Source of the DNA: Neostapfia colusana
Lineage: Eukaryota > Streptophyta > Magnoliopsida > Poales > Poaceae
Direction of reading: 5' to 3'
DNA: 64,000 nt
Assembly: GCA_030760725.1 (NCBI GenBank)
Contig: JASWHV010000012.1
Span: forward strand, 81,542,968-81,606,967
Every line of letters begins with the position of its first letter. The stretch's first letter is position 1. Both the position numbers and the translations under genes were made by a program. Below, piece after piece: positions 43,109-54,920 of this stretch. The notes below the pieces were generated by a model. The model did no database searches and was not told the DNA's origin. It saw only the letters and a list, made by a program, of their open reading frames with translations.

Positions 43109-44205
43109 TGTCGAAGTGTTCGGTCGACACTTCCCCCGGGTCTGCACTGGGCAGTCCGCGGAGGTTCTTTTTTCGGAGGGGCTAGTTCCTAGCGGAGAGC
43201 TTGCGCAGATGGACGAGTTAGTGAGAGCTTGACACGGAGAGTTTTACGTGGTTCAGGCCGCCGGAGCGTAAAACCCTACGTCCACGGCGAGCTATGGAGC
43301 TCGCTGTATTGCTTGCTGCTCAGGGCCGGGGGCCTGAGCTTGGGGGTGAGTTACAGCTTGAGAGTGTATGGCTAGCGTATGAGTTGCAAAATGCGAACCC
43401 TTGCTATCGACGCCTACCCGAGCCTTTTATAGTCCAAGACTCGGGCGGCTTACAAGGGGTGCCGGGACCCGACAGGTGGTCCCGGGAAGATTGTCTATTA
43501 TCTACCGTATCTGTAGTTACGCCGGTAGTTGCCTCTGGCCGAAGGCTTCTGAGTCTTCATATTGCCGCCCTGCCCATTCCGCACGCTAGTCGTAGTGGTT
43601 GATGACGGCACAGGCGGCATGGGATGTCTTGTCGCAGCGTTTATTAGCTGGCAGGTTCTGACACCGCGTGCCAGTCTGTGATGCGACTGGGCGCAACGGC
43701 ACCTGACAGATGCGTGCTCCGCGTTTCCGCGTCTTGGGAAGACGCGGGCCTTGAATACCTTGTACGGGCAAGGTATGGGGCGCCTTTACGCCCACTGCCT
43801 ACCGCTCGGGGGCGGGCAGCACCGTTCTTCTGGCCACGTGGCAGGTCCGGAGCCCTTTTCTGAGGAGAGAAGGGTTCGGCCTGCGGGGCACGTGGAGCCT
43901 CCGGACCTCTCCCCGCGGAGGGGGAGGTCCGGCTCCTGTATGCCACGTGGCGGGCCCGAAGCTCTCCTCCGCGGAGAGGGAGGTCCGGCCCCGCAGGACG
44001 CGTGGCGTCTTCGGACCTCTCTCCCGCGGAGGGGGAGGTCCGGCTTCTGTATGCCACGTGGCAGGCCCGGAGCTCTCCTCTGAGGAGAGGGAGGTCCGGC
44101 CCCGCCGGACGCGTGGCGCCTTCGGAGCTCCCCCTGTGGAGAAGGGCGAGTACCTTAGGCATTTTACCCTGTGCGCGGGGGTACCCCATATCTCAGGTAC
44201 CGACA
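43109..44205 (-). repeat. 5' LTR of A6
   Basis: 1097 bp, ends TGTCGAAGTG / GGTACCGACA on the + strand; CACGTG array at 43830-44140. Confidence 0.95.
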
Positions 44206-44558
44206 GGGGTCCTCCCCTCCCGTCTCTTAGTCTCATTCGGCTTACGATCCTGATCCGTTATACGGGGCTTGGGCAATTCTGTGCGCAAGGCACCGGGGCT
44301 CCGACTCCCTCTAAGGTCCGGGTATGATCGTCCGATCCCTAGTACCGGACCGTGCGCCGAGGAAGCAGAGTGCACAGGCTTTGGGTACGGAACCAGGCAA
44401 AGCGGCTGTACTCCCCTGGACCTTCAGGGGGCAGGACGCGCACGCTTTGGGCACAGAGCCGGCTAAGCGGGATACGCACCCTGGACCCCCCATGCACGGC
44501 GCAGGCCTTTTCTGGAGGTGACCAACTGGCACCGCAACACCTGACTGGAGGAGGCCCG
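44206..44558 (-). other. A5 interior between A6 and C2
   Basis: Non-coding 3' interior of family A (CTTAGTCTCATTCGGCTTACG matches A2 near 5085-5105 inverted). Contains two GGACCGTGCGCCGAGG / GGCACAGAGCC style repeats of unknown role. No gene. Confidence 0.65.
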
Positions 44559-45578
44559 TGATGCGGACATCGCTACCGTTGATACAACCACAACACCAGC
44601 CCATTCACCACTCTCAGCTAATCAAGGTCCAACGACACGCGCTCGTGCACGTCAACTTAATTATCAGGTGAATTCATTCCTGGCTGTTCAAAGTAATTAT
44701 CCTTCAAATGGGGACCTATTAAAGCCTTGTGATGACCTTGTTATTATTAGGTGCTTGGGAATTGATCTAGCTAGGAGGGATGGAGGGATTAATGCAATAA
44801 AGGCTGCTCCACCCGAGGAGAAATCTTGAGGCTGGGGCCATGTAATAAAGAGAGATTTAGACAAATAAGGAAAAGAATAAGGGAAATCTCGTCCAACTTT
44901 GCTGCTGGACGAAATTCCCTCTTTCTCCCCCCATTTAAAGATAGATGTGCTATAATAAGGAAAGAAATAGAGGAAATCATATCCTGCCTTGCTGCTGGAT
45001 GGGTTTCCCTCTTTCTTTCCCTATTAAATGGTAGTCTATCACAGAAAAAGGAAGGGAATAAGGGAGATCACGTCCTACCTTTGTTGCTGGACGAATTTCC
45101 CTCTTCCCTCCCCTATTTAAGTAGTCCAAGAGCTCCTTGACAGGGCGGGTTTTGTTTTCTGTAAGTTTAGCCATTGCTACTTCCTTGTAACGCAAGTGTC
45201 GATGAGATCTTCTGATTACTTGAATCAGAACCCCAACTTTTTCACACCCGTGAGTGTTCGCTTGTTATCTTGTTCTTGCTTGTTCTTCGATTGCTTGCAA
45301 GTTCAAGACTGTTCTTGGCACGGCAAGTACAGCAACAACAGGAGCCGGTGTAACTATCGCTAAGGAGCAGCATCCTTGTGGTTGTTGTAGTCGGGTAGCA
45401 CAACGTCGACCTCCACTCAAATCGTAGTTACCAGGAGACGGTGTAACTGTCGCTCAAGGCGCCACACCATTCTGGTTGTGGTAGTCGGGCAGCCAACGTC
45501 GGCCTCCACCAAAATTCGTTCATTACCAACATCTCTCATCCAAAGATAGGGCGTCCCCCGTACCCGTTGGGTTCATCA
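44559..45578 (+). repeat. 5' LTR of C2
   Basis: TGATGCGGACATCGC to GGGTTCATCA. It begins with sequence that in the 3' LTR encodes the end of pol. Three tandem hairpin units start near 44879, 44969 and 45060; a TATA-like TATTTAAG is at 45114-45121. Confidence 0.95.
44879..45105 (+). repeat. Three tandem hairpins in the C2 5' LTR
   Basis: Units of about 90 bp, each with a stem AGGGAAATCNCGTCC / GGACGAAATTCCCT around a loop containing TTTGCTGCT. The same three units are in every full C LTR (for example 52262-52490, 53745-53975, 55240-55470). Stem mismatches differ between units, but the loop word is kept. Confidence 0.75.
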
Positions 45579-45580
45579 AG

Positions 45581-45593
45581 TGGTATCATATTT
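45581..45593 (+). other. Primer binding site of C2
   Basis: TGGTATCATATTT, two bases after the LTR; sister copies read TGGTATCAGATTT (54447, 55935). The first ten bases of the sister copies match the initiator-Met-tRNA complement. Confidence 0.75.
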
Positions 45594-46136
45594 CAGGTTG
45601 CTCGGTGAGAGATTTCCTTCTCCTTGTTCTTCATTTATCTACAGTCCACTTTTGCCTACAAAAGTTCGCTCTAAAAAATCCTAAAAACACTTTGAGCCTT
45701 TTGCTTGGCTACTCAGCTCTCGACTTGTTGAATTCACGGTTGCCTTTTTGTGTCAAGTTGCTGGTCCTAAGTTTCTCACGGCTAGAGTTTTGAGTTCGTG
45801 TCACTTTGTTCTCAGTCCATTTCTATTATCTACCCAAAGTTGAGAAAAAAGGCAAGTGCAAAAGAAAAGCTGCACGGATCAGCAAGAAAAAGGCACGTGC
45901 AAAAAGAAAAGCCGCACTGATTAGAATCACAAAAAAAAAGTTTCTAAGTACAAAAAAAGAGAGACAATTTGTGTAACATTTGTTTTATGTTTCGAAGTTC
46001 AACTTGCTGTTTTTAACGTTGTTGAAACACAACGGATCGGGCTGTTCGAACTTCCCTACCATAGTAATCCAACGTCACGTGGAGTTACGGCTCATGTCTC
46101 TAGTAAGGTTTGAGCTAGGACTAGCACAATACCATC

Positions 46137-46894
46137 AACAACAACAACAACAACAACAACCAAGCCTTTATCCCAAGCCTGTTGGGGTCGGCTAGACATG
46201 AAACCCAATATCAATGAAGTAAAACAGAGGAAGAGATATGAGAACAAGGGGAAAAAAGGAAAAAAAAAGAAAAAAAGGAAAAAAGAAAAAGGAAAAAGAG
46301 AAAAGAGAAAAGAAATAAGAAAAAAGGAAAAGAAAAAGAGAAAAGAAAAAAACAAGACTATGATTCTGGCACATGAATTGCTACTTTCCATGCGGTCCTA
46401 TCATGAGCTAAGTCTCTGGATACATTCCAATCTCTCAAATCTTGTTTTACCGCCTCCTCCCAGGTCAACCTTGGTCGTCCTCTACCCCTCCTAATATTTT
46501 CTCTACCTCTTAAAATCCCACTGTTAACCGGTGCTTCTGGAGGTCTCCGTTGGATATGTCCAAACCACCTAAGCCGATGTTGGACTAACTTCTCTTCAAT
46601 CGGCGCCACCCCTACCTTATCACGAATCGCCTCATTCCTTATTCGGTCTCTTCTCGTGTGCCCACACATCCACCGTAGCATGCGCATCTCTGCGACACTC
46701 ATTTGTTGGACATGTTGCCGTTTAGTTGGCCAACATTCCGCCCCATAGAGCATCGCGGGTCTGATCACCGTCCTATAGAACTTCCCTTTTAGCTTTTGTG
46801 GGACTTTCCTATCACATAGGATTCCAGAGGCTTGTCGCCATTTCATCCACCCTACCTTGATCCTGTGGCAAACATCCTCATCAATATCGCCATT
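46137..46894 (-). mobile_element. 5'-truncated LINE (plant RTE-like) in the leader of C2
   Basis: Flanked by a perfect 13-bp duplication GCACAATACCATC (46124-46136, 46895-46907). The minus-strand 3' end is a GTT-repeat tail (46137-46160 on the + strand CAACAACAAC...), preceded by an untranslated part containing a purine/pyrimidine-biased run (46240-46355). Only the end of the RT ORF remains, as usual after target-primed reverse transcription. Confidence 0.9.
46358..46894 (-). pseudogene. C-terminal end of the LINE reverse-transcriptase ORF
   Basis: Open from the 5' truncation point to a stop at 46358. Motifs: GDIDEDVCHRIKVGWMKWRQ, KLKGKFYRTVIRPAMLYGAE, RMLRWMCGHTRRDRIRN and RLRWFGHIQRRPPEAPV, the familiar conserved end of plant RTE-like LINE proteins. 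The ATG at 46924 lies in C2 sequence, not in the LINE, so it is not a true start. Confidence 0.85.
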
Positions 46895-47197
46895 GCACAA
46901 TACCATCGTGGAATGTTTATTCAACTTGTTGTGACTAATGTGGCACTAGCTGTTCCTTTGCATAAATTGTGTCTAGCAGCCACCTACAGCTCCACAAAAT
47001 TGTCTACGACACCATAAGGTTGTGCTGGCAGCCACCGTTTGTTGTTGTTCTTGCTGATTGTCGGCGCCTCCTGCATCGCATGGTAAGAACTTGTAAGACC
47101 TTGATTTCTTGCTAGTGAGGAATTGTGCTGTCCTACCATCTCTTAGCAATTGTTAGGATTAATCTGCTTGCTGTTGTATTTCCTTTCTTTACTAACC

Positions 47198-50100
47198 ATG
47201 TCAGCTGATGCGAATGAGACATATCCACATTCACCACGTACGAGGGGCATCATTCAGCATCTCGAACGCCAAGTAAAGCTACACACAGATGCTCTCAATG
47301 AGGATATTCAAGTCACCAATGAACGCATTGGTCAATTAGAGTCGACGCAGATTTGCACCAACACCAAACTGACCACATTAGAAAGCACTGCTGGGGCTAT
47401 TAACACTTCTCTTGCAGCAATCATTGAGCGATTGGAGAGGATGGAACAGGTTGGACGCGAAGAGAGGCAAAGACGTGTTGATGACAGCCACGACTCCATT
47501 GGCAGTGCTGCAAGATATGACGAGGCGGAGTATTCGGTGGATACCGAGCTTGATGATGGATCTTTCAGGTATCGACGGCAGCCACGTCACGACCATCGTG
47601 GTATGGGTGGTCGAGCTCAACGACGCGAGGTACGTGACAATGACGATTCCCTACGCAGCATTAAATTCTCCATACCACCTTTTGATGGTAAATATGATCC
47701 GGATGCATATCTGTCTTGGGAATTATCAGTAGATCAAAAATTTGCATGCCATGATTTCCCTGATGATAAAAAAGTTAGAGCTGCCACTAGTGAATTCACT
47801 GACTTCGCTTCTGTTTGGTGGCATGAATATCAAACTAAAAATCCAGCTACCGTACCACAAACTTGGAATGCTTTGAAACGAATCATGCGTCGTCGTTTTG
47901 TTCCTTCCTATCATGCTCGTGACCTGTTGCATAAATTACAACAACTTAGGCAAGGCAACAAATCTGTTGAGGAATACTATCAAGAACTTCAAATAGGCAT
48001 GATGTGTTGTGGCCTAGTTGAAAATGAAGAGGCTGCAATGGCCAGGTTTATGGGTGGTTTAAAAAGAGAAATTCAGGACATATTGGCTTATAAGGAATAC
48101 ACTAACGTCACTCGATTATTCCATTTTGCTTGTAAAGCTGAAAGAGAAGTGCAGGGACGACGTACAAGAACTAACATTTCTGCAGGTCGAACTACCTCAT
48201 GGCAGTTCTGCTCAAATGCTGCTGGTACTAAGCATGATTCTCCAGACGATGCTTCCAATGGGTTGCCCAGGACTACATCAAAATCAGCACCTTCGCGTGC
48301 AATCGAGACAATAAAAGGATCCACCCAAGTTGCAGCCAACACTTCTTCCATTGCTTTTACCGGGAGAACAAAAGACATTCAATGCCTCCAGTGCAAGGGT
48401 TTTGGGCACCTACGAAGAGACTGCCCAAGCAAGCGTGTGCTGGTTGTACGAGAAAATGGTGAGTACTCATCCGCTAGTGATTTAGATAATGAAACATATG
48501 CCATGCTTGCTGCACAAGAAGCAGGACAGAAGAATGATGATGAAGAGCACATTGGGGTTGATCATGCTGCCCACTATGAGAGTCTTGTTGTGAGGCGTGT
48601 CTTGAGTGCCCAAATGATCAAAGCTGAACAGAACCAGCGACACAATCTATTCCAAAGTAAGTGTGTAGTTTTGGAACGATCGTGTCGCATTATTATTGAT
48701 GGAGGAAGCTGCAACAATTTAGCAAATGCTACAATGGTAGAAAAGCTTGGGATGACAACACTTTCACATCCACATCCCTACTACATCCAATGGTTCAATG
48801 ACAGTGGTAAGCTTAAGGTAACACGTCTGGTTCGTGTCGAATTTGCAATTGGTTCTTACCATGATTATATTGATTGTGATGTGGTACCTATGCAAGCTTG
48901 TTCTATGCTATTTGGTCGACCTTGGCAATTTGATAAAGATACATTACATCATGGTAAATCAAATCAATACTCTTTCATGCATCATGAGAAGAAACTTGTT
49001 TTGCACCCGATGTCCCCTGATGCTATTTTGAAGGATGACATTGCTAGAACTTGCAAAGAGAAAAATAAGAAATCTGCTGAAAATAAAAATTCAGATGTCG
49101 TGAAGAAATCGGTACAGCCTAAGACTGACAATTCCAAATCTGCTCATATGAAGAAGAATGAAATAAAATTAAAGAGCGCTTATTTTTTTGCTTCCAAATC
49201 TGATTTGTTTGAATTAAAAAGTGATACTGTAATCTGCTATGTGTTTGTTTGTAAAGAAGCTTTGTTCTCACTTCACGACACACCATGTGCTTTGCCTCCT
49301 TCTATCACTAAGCTTTTGCAGGAATACGCTGATGTGTTTCCACAAGAGGTACCAGCCGGGCTGCCACCATTGAGAGGGATTGAGTATCAGATTGACCTCA
49401 TCCCTGGGGCTTCTTTGCCCAACCGAGCACCATACAGGACCAATCCGGAGGAGACTAAGGAGATTCAGCGGCAAGTACAGGAATTACTCGACAAAGGTTA
49501 TGTGCATGAGTACCTTAGTCCTTGCTCCGCTCCTGTCCTTTTGGTCCCAAAGAAAGATGGATCATGGCGCATGTGTGTAGATCGTCAAGCAATTAATAAC
49601 ATTACCATTAGATATCGTCATCCTATTCCTAGGTTAGATGATATGCTTGATGAACTTAGTGGCTCGATGATTTTCTCTAAAATTGATTCGTAGTGGATAC
49701 CATGAAATTCGCATGAAGCTAGGTGATGAATGGAAAACAACGTTTAAAATAAAGTTTGGTTTGTATGAGTGGTTAGTCATACCTTTTGGTCTCACGAATG
49801 CACCTAGCACTTTCATGAGATTAATGAATGATGTTTTACGTGCTTTCATTGGAAGATTTGTGGTAGTATATTTTGATGACATCTTGATCTATAGCGCATC
49901 TCTCGAAGTTCATCTTGATCATCTCCGTGCTGTTTTCAATGCTTTACGTGATGCACGCTTATTTGGTAACATTGACAAGTGCACCTTTTGCACGGATCGA
50001 GTTTCTTTTCTTGGCTATGTTGTGACACCATAGGGAATTGAAGTTGATCAAGCCAAGGTGGAGGCGATACACAGCTGGCCGACTCCTACCACGGTCACAC

Positions 50101-52212
50101 AAGTACGAAGCTTTCTCGGACTTGCTGGATTCTATCGTTGTTTTATGAAAGACTTCAGCACCATAGCAGGCCCACTGCATGAGCTTACAAAGAAGGGTGC
50201 CCCATTCACATGGGGCAAGGCGCAAGAGGCTGCATTTGCAACTTTGAAGAATAGGTTAACTCATACACCCCTTCTACAATTACTAGATTTCAGTAAAACT
50301 TTTGAATTGGAATGTGATGCTAGTGGTATTGAATTGGGAGGTGTCTTGTTGCAAGAGGGGAAATCTATTGCTTATTTTAGCGAGAAACTGAATGGGTCTA
50401 GTCTAAACTATTCCACTTATGATAAAGAATTATATGCACTAGTACGAACTTTGGAAACATGGCAACATTATTTATGGCCTAAAAAATTTGTTATAAATTC
50501 TGATCATGAATCTTTGAAGCACATTAAGAACCAAACTAATCTGAACCGTAGGCATGCCAAGTGGGTAGAATTCATTGAGTCCTTTCCTTATGTCATCAAA
50601 CACAAGAAAGGAAAAGATAATGTGATTGCGGATGCCTTATCTCGCTGTTACAATATGCTGTCCCAACTTGATTTTAAGATTTTTGGCTTGGAAACAATTA
50701 AAGAACAATATGCTTTTGATGCTGATTTCAAAGATGTGCTGCTGCAATGTAAAGAAGGAAAAACATGGAACAAGTTTGTTCTCACTAATGGTTTTATATT
50801 TCGAACTAACAAATTGTGCATTTCAGCTGGTTCTGTGCGTATCTTACTATTGCAGGAAGCACATGGTGGAGGATTGATGGGACACTTTGGTGTCAAGAAG
50901 ACGGAAGACATCTTAGCAAGCCATTTCTTTTGGCCAAAGATGAGGAGAGATGTGGAGCGGTTTGTTGCTCGTTGCACCACCTGTCAAAAAGCTAAGCCCC
51001 GTCTTAATCTACATGGTTTATACATGCCTCTTCCTGTTCCTAGTGCTCCATGGGAGGATGTTTCTATGGATTTTGTTTTAGAATTGCCTAGAACAAAGAA
51101 GGAGAGGGATAGTATTTTTGTTGTTGTCGACAGATTTTCTAAAATGGCACATTTCATACCATGCCACAAAACTGATGATGCTACCCATATTGCTGATTTG
51201 TTCTTTCGAGAAGTTGTTCGTTTGCATGGGGTTCCAAACACTATTGTTTCAGATAGAGATGCCAAATTTCTTAGTCATTTTTGGAAAACCTTATGGGCTA
51301 AGTTGGAGACAAAATTACTCTTTTCTACCACTTGTCACCCTCAAACTGATGGACAGATCGAAGTAGTGAACCGTAGTTTATCTACCATGCTAAGGGTTGT
51401 TCTGAAACATAACATCAAATTATGGGAAGAATGTTTGCCTCATATTGAATTTGCTTACAATCGTTCGCTGCATTCTACTACTAAATTGTGCCCTTTTTAG
51501 ATTATATATGGTTTTATTCCTCGTGCTCCCATTGATCTTTTAGCTCTGCCACCTTCAGAGAAATTGAATTTTGATGCTTCTCTCCGTGCTGAATTAATTC
51601 TTAAAATGCATGAGCAAAATAAATCAAACATTGAGAGCATGAACGCTAAGTATCAACAAGCCGGTAGCAAGGGTAGGAAGCATGTTACTTTTGAACCTGG
51701 TGATTCGGTTTGGGTGCATTTGAGAAAGGATAGATTTCCTGATTTGAGAAAAACTAAATTACTACCTCCAGGCTGCTGGACCCTTCAAAGTGCTTCAAAA
51801 AATTAATGATAATGCATATGAAATTGAGTTGCCTGCACATTTTGGGGTTACTTTCTCTTTTAATATTGCAGATTTGAAACCATATATGAGCGAGGAAGAC
51901 ACATTTGAGTCGAGGACGACTCAATTACAAGAAGGGGAGGATGATGCGGACATCGCTACCGTTGATACAACCACAACACCAGCCCATTCACCACTCTCAG
52001 CTAATCAAGGTCCAATGACACACGCTCGTGCACGTCAACTTAATTATCAGGTGAATTCATTCCTGGTTGTTCAAAATAATTATCCTTCAAATGGGGACCT
52101 ATTAAAGCCTTGTGATGACCTTGTTATTATTAGGTGCTTAGGAATTGATCCAGCTAGGAGTGATGGAGGGATTAACGCAATAAAGGTTGCTCCACCCGAG
52201 GGGAAATCTTGA
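47198..52212 (+). pseudogene. gag-pol polyprotein of C2 (CRM-like), lightly broken
   Basis: ATG 47198 gives MSADANETYPHSP; an in-frame ATG at 47150 exists, but the start at 47198 is the one shared with C1 and C4. Order: coiled-coil N-terminus, gag core WWHEYQTKNPATVPQTWNAL (about 47815-47880), zinc knuckle CLQCKGFGHLRRDC (48383-48424), protease IIDGGSCNNLA (48690), RT (49310-50030) with YFDDILIYS (49870), RNase H (50300), HHCC (50870-50990), integrase core with [16 protein letters not shown] and GQIEVVNRS (51067, 51250, 51350). Breaks: 2-nt deletion at about 49690, TAG 50031-50033 (CAG in C1), TAG 51498-51500 (CAG in C1), 1-nt gain at about 51780. The C-terminal 270 nt lie in the 3' LTR. Confidence 0.93.
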
Positions 52213-52960
52213 GGCTGGGGCCATGTAATAAAGAGAGATTTAGACAAATAAGGAAAGAAATAAGGGAAATCTCGTCCAACTTTGCTGCTGGACGAAATTC
52301 CCTCTTTCTTCCCCCATTTAAAGATAGATGTGCTATAATAAGGAAAGAAATAGAGGAAATCATATCCTGCCTTGCTGTTGGATGGGTTTCCCTCTTTCTT
52401 TCCCTATTAAATGGTAGTCTATCACAGAAAAAGGAAGGGAATAAGGGAGATCACGTCCTACCTTTGTTGCTGGACGAATTTCCCTCTTCCCTCCCCTATT
52501 TAAGTAGTCCAATAGCTCCTTGACAGGGCAGGTTTTGTTTTCTGTAAGTTTAGCCATTGCTACTTCCTTGTAACGCAAGTGTCGACGAGACCTTCCGATT
52601 ACTTGAATCAGAACCCCAACTTTTTCACACCCGTGAGTGTTCGCTTGTTATCTTGTTCTTGCTTGTTCTTCGATTGCTTGCAGGTTCATGGCTGTTCTTG
52701 GCACGGCAAGTACAGCAACAACAGGAGCCGGTGTAACTATCGCTAAGGCGCAGCATCCTTGTGGTTGTTGTAGTCGGGTAGCACAACGTCGACCTCCACC
52801 CAAATCGTAGTTACCAGGAGACGGTGTAACTGTCGCTCAAGGCGCCACGCCATTCTGGTTGTGGTAGTCGGGCAGCCAACGTCGGCTTCCACCAAATTCG
52901 TTCATTACCAACATCTCTTATCGAAAGATAGGGCGTCCCCCGTACCCGTTGGGTTCATCA
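51942..52960 (+). repeat. 3' LTR of C2
   Basis: 1019 bp, starts inside the pol frame (GAGGATGATGCGGAC). The pol stop is at 52210-52212, about 270 bp into the LTR. Confidence 0.95.
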
Positions 52961-53507
52961 GCTCGAGAGACCCACCTGGCCATCAGCAGGTGCCTCAAGC
53001 GCAGCCGCCTTCGGTAGGATAGCAAATGCTGACTATGGATGAGCGCGGGAGAGAGGGAGCTAAATGTACGATAAACATACATAGAGAGTGCGATTATAAA
53101 AATTAATGCGTAATTTGAATGAGCACATGAGAGAGAGTGAAGTAGAACAGGTTTCTGTGTAAATGCCCATAGGGGGAAGTCAGGCTGTACATGGGGGCAA
53201 CGACCCGCCTCATTAAGAAGGGAAGCAAGACTCTACGCGCTTAGGGTCGGAACCAGGCCAAGCTGAACGTAGTCCTGGACCGTCCCTTGAGACTTAGCTG
53301 TCCCAAGCGCTGTTCCTAAACTCTATGGTATTTATTACAGAAGGGTATGACCCTGTTCTACTAACGCTCGGGGGGGTAGGACTTACAGTGTTGTTCCATG
53401 CCAAGGGTTTTGGGAACGGATCCCACACTCGGTTGAAAGGCATGTGTATCTGGGACGGCAGCTTTCGTGACTCGGAAGGGACCTTTCCGGCTGGGGGAGA
53501 GTTTATA
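52961..53507 (-). other. A5 interior between C2 and C3
   Basis: Matches the non-coding interior of A6 (38770-39250), including GAAGCAAGACTCTACGCGC and GCTGAACGTAGTCCTGGACC. No gene. Confidence 0.7.
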
Positions 53508-54920
53508 TGATGCGGACATCGCTACCATTGATACAACCACAACACCAGCCCATTCACCACTCTCAGCTAATCAAGGTCCAATAACACACGCTCGTGCACG
53601 TCAACTTAATTATCAGGTGCTTGGGAATTGATCCAGCTAGGAGTGATGGAGGGAATAATGCAATAAAGGCTGCTCCACCCGAGGGGAAATCTTGAAGCTA
53701 GAGCCATGTAATAAAGAGAGATTTAGACAAATAAGGAAAGGAATAAGGGAAATCTCGTCCAACTTTGCTGCCGGCCGAAATTCCCTCTTTCTTCCCCCAT
53801 TTAAAGATAGATGTGCTATAATAAGGAAAGAAATAGAGGAAATCATATCCTGTCTTGCTGCTGGATGGGTTTCCCTCTTTCTTTCCCTATTAAATGGTAG
53901 TCTATCACAGAAAAAGGAAGCGAATAAGGGAGATCACGTCCTACCTTTGTTGCTGGACGAATTTCCCTCTTTCCTCCCCTATTTAAGTAGTCCAAGAGCT
54001 CCTTGACAGGGCGGATTTTGTTTTCTGTAAGTTTAGCCATTGCTACTTTCTTGTAACGCAAGTGTCGACGAGATCTTCCGATTGCTTGAATCAGAACCCC
54101 AACTTTTTCACACCCATGAATGTTTGCTTGTTATCTTGTTCTTGCTTGTTCTTCGATTGCTTGCAGGTTCAAGACTGTTCTTGGCACGGCAAGTACAGCA
54201 ACAACAGGAGCCGGTGTAACTATCGCTAAGGCGCAGCATCCTTGTGGTTGTTGAAGTCGGGTAGCACAACGTCGACCTCCACCCAAATCGTAGTTACTAG
54301 GATACGGTGTAACTGTCGCTCAAGGCGCCACACCATTCTGGTTGTGGTAGTCGGGCAGCCAACGTCGGCCTCTACCAAATTCGTTCATTACCAACATCTC
54401 TCATCAAAAGATAGGGCGTCCCCCCGTACCCGTTGGGTTCATCAAGTGGTATCAGATTTCAGGTTGCTCGGTGAAAGATTTCCTTCTCCTTGTTCTTCAT
54501 TTACCTATAGTCCACTTTTGCCTACAAAGTTTGCTCTAAAAAAAATCCTAAAAACACTTTGAGCCTTTTGCTTGGCTACTTAGCTCTCGACTTGTTGAAT
54601 TCACGGTTGCCTTTTTGTGTCAAGTTGCTGGTCCTAAGTTTTTCACCGCTAGAGTTTTGAGTTCGTGCCACTTTGTTCTCAGTCCATTTCCATTATCTAC
54701 CCAAAGTTGAGAAAAAAGGCAAGTGCAAAAGAAAAGCTGCACGGATCAGCAAGAAAAAGGCACGTGCAAAAAGAAAAGCCGCACTGATTACAATCACAAA
54801 AAAAAGTTTCTAAGTACAAAAAAAAAGAGACAATTTGTGTAACATTTATTTCATGTTTCAAAGTTCAACTTGCTGTTTTCAACGTTGTTGAAACACAACG
54901 GATCGGGCTGTTCGAACTTC
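53508..54920 (+). mobile_element. C3: CRM-like 5' LTR and leader, cut by C4
   Basis: 5' LTR 53508-54444 with an 83-bp deletion between two AGGTG words (at 53616), then PBS TGGTATCAGATTT (54447) and 476 bp of leader, ending GGGCTGTTCGAACTTC where C4's LTR begins. The rest of C3 would lie beyond D5 and C4, outside the window. Confidence 0.85.

Larger units (their letters stand above)
37228..44205 (-). mobile_element. A6: complete family A element without the antisense ORF
   Basis: LTRs 37228-38325 and 43109-44205 (about 2% different by hand count), perfect target duplication GGGGT (37223-37227, 44206-44210). The interior keeps PBS, gag pieces, protease, RT scraps, RNase H and the integrase N-terminus, and has lost the antisense ORF by a deletion at about 38495. 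Inserted in A5 in the same orientation. Confidence 0.95.
44559..52960 (+). mobile_element. C2: CRM-like chromovirus, near complete
   Basis: LTRs 44559-45578 (1020 bp) and 51942-52960 (1019 bp). The flanking pentamers are GCCCG and GCTCG, one transition apart, an aged target duplication. The leader carries a LINE insertion; gag-pol runs 47198-52212 with two frameshifts and two stops. Inserted in A5 in opposite orientation. Confidence 0.93.
33299..53507 (-). mobile_element. A5: 3' part of a family A element hosting A6 and C2
   Basis: 3' LTR (33299-34398), conserved pre-LTR block, antisense ORF (reads + here), CACGTG block, then interior sequence at 44206-44558 and 52961-53507 between younger insertions. 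Its pol, gag and 5' LTR are not in the window. Five bases before the LTR are AAGGA (33294-33298). Confidence 0.8.

Noticed and set aside
44826..45140. 104-codon frame and its minus-strand partners repeated in all C LTRs
   Set aside because: Arise from the hairpin units being stop-poor on both strands; the only LTR coding supported is the end of pol.
46198..46494. Lysine-rich open frame
   Set aside because: Purine-rich untranslated end of the LINE; low complexity, no homology, crosses the element's own 3' end.
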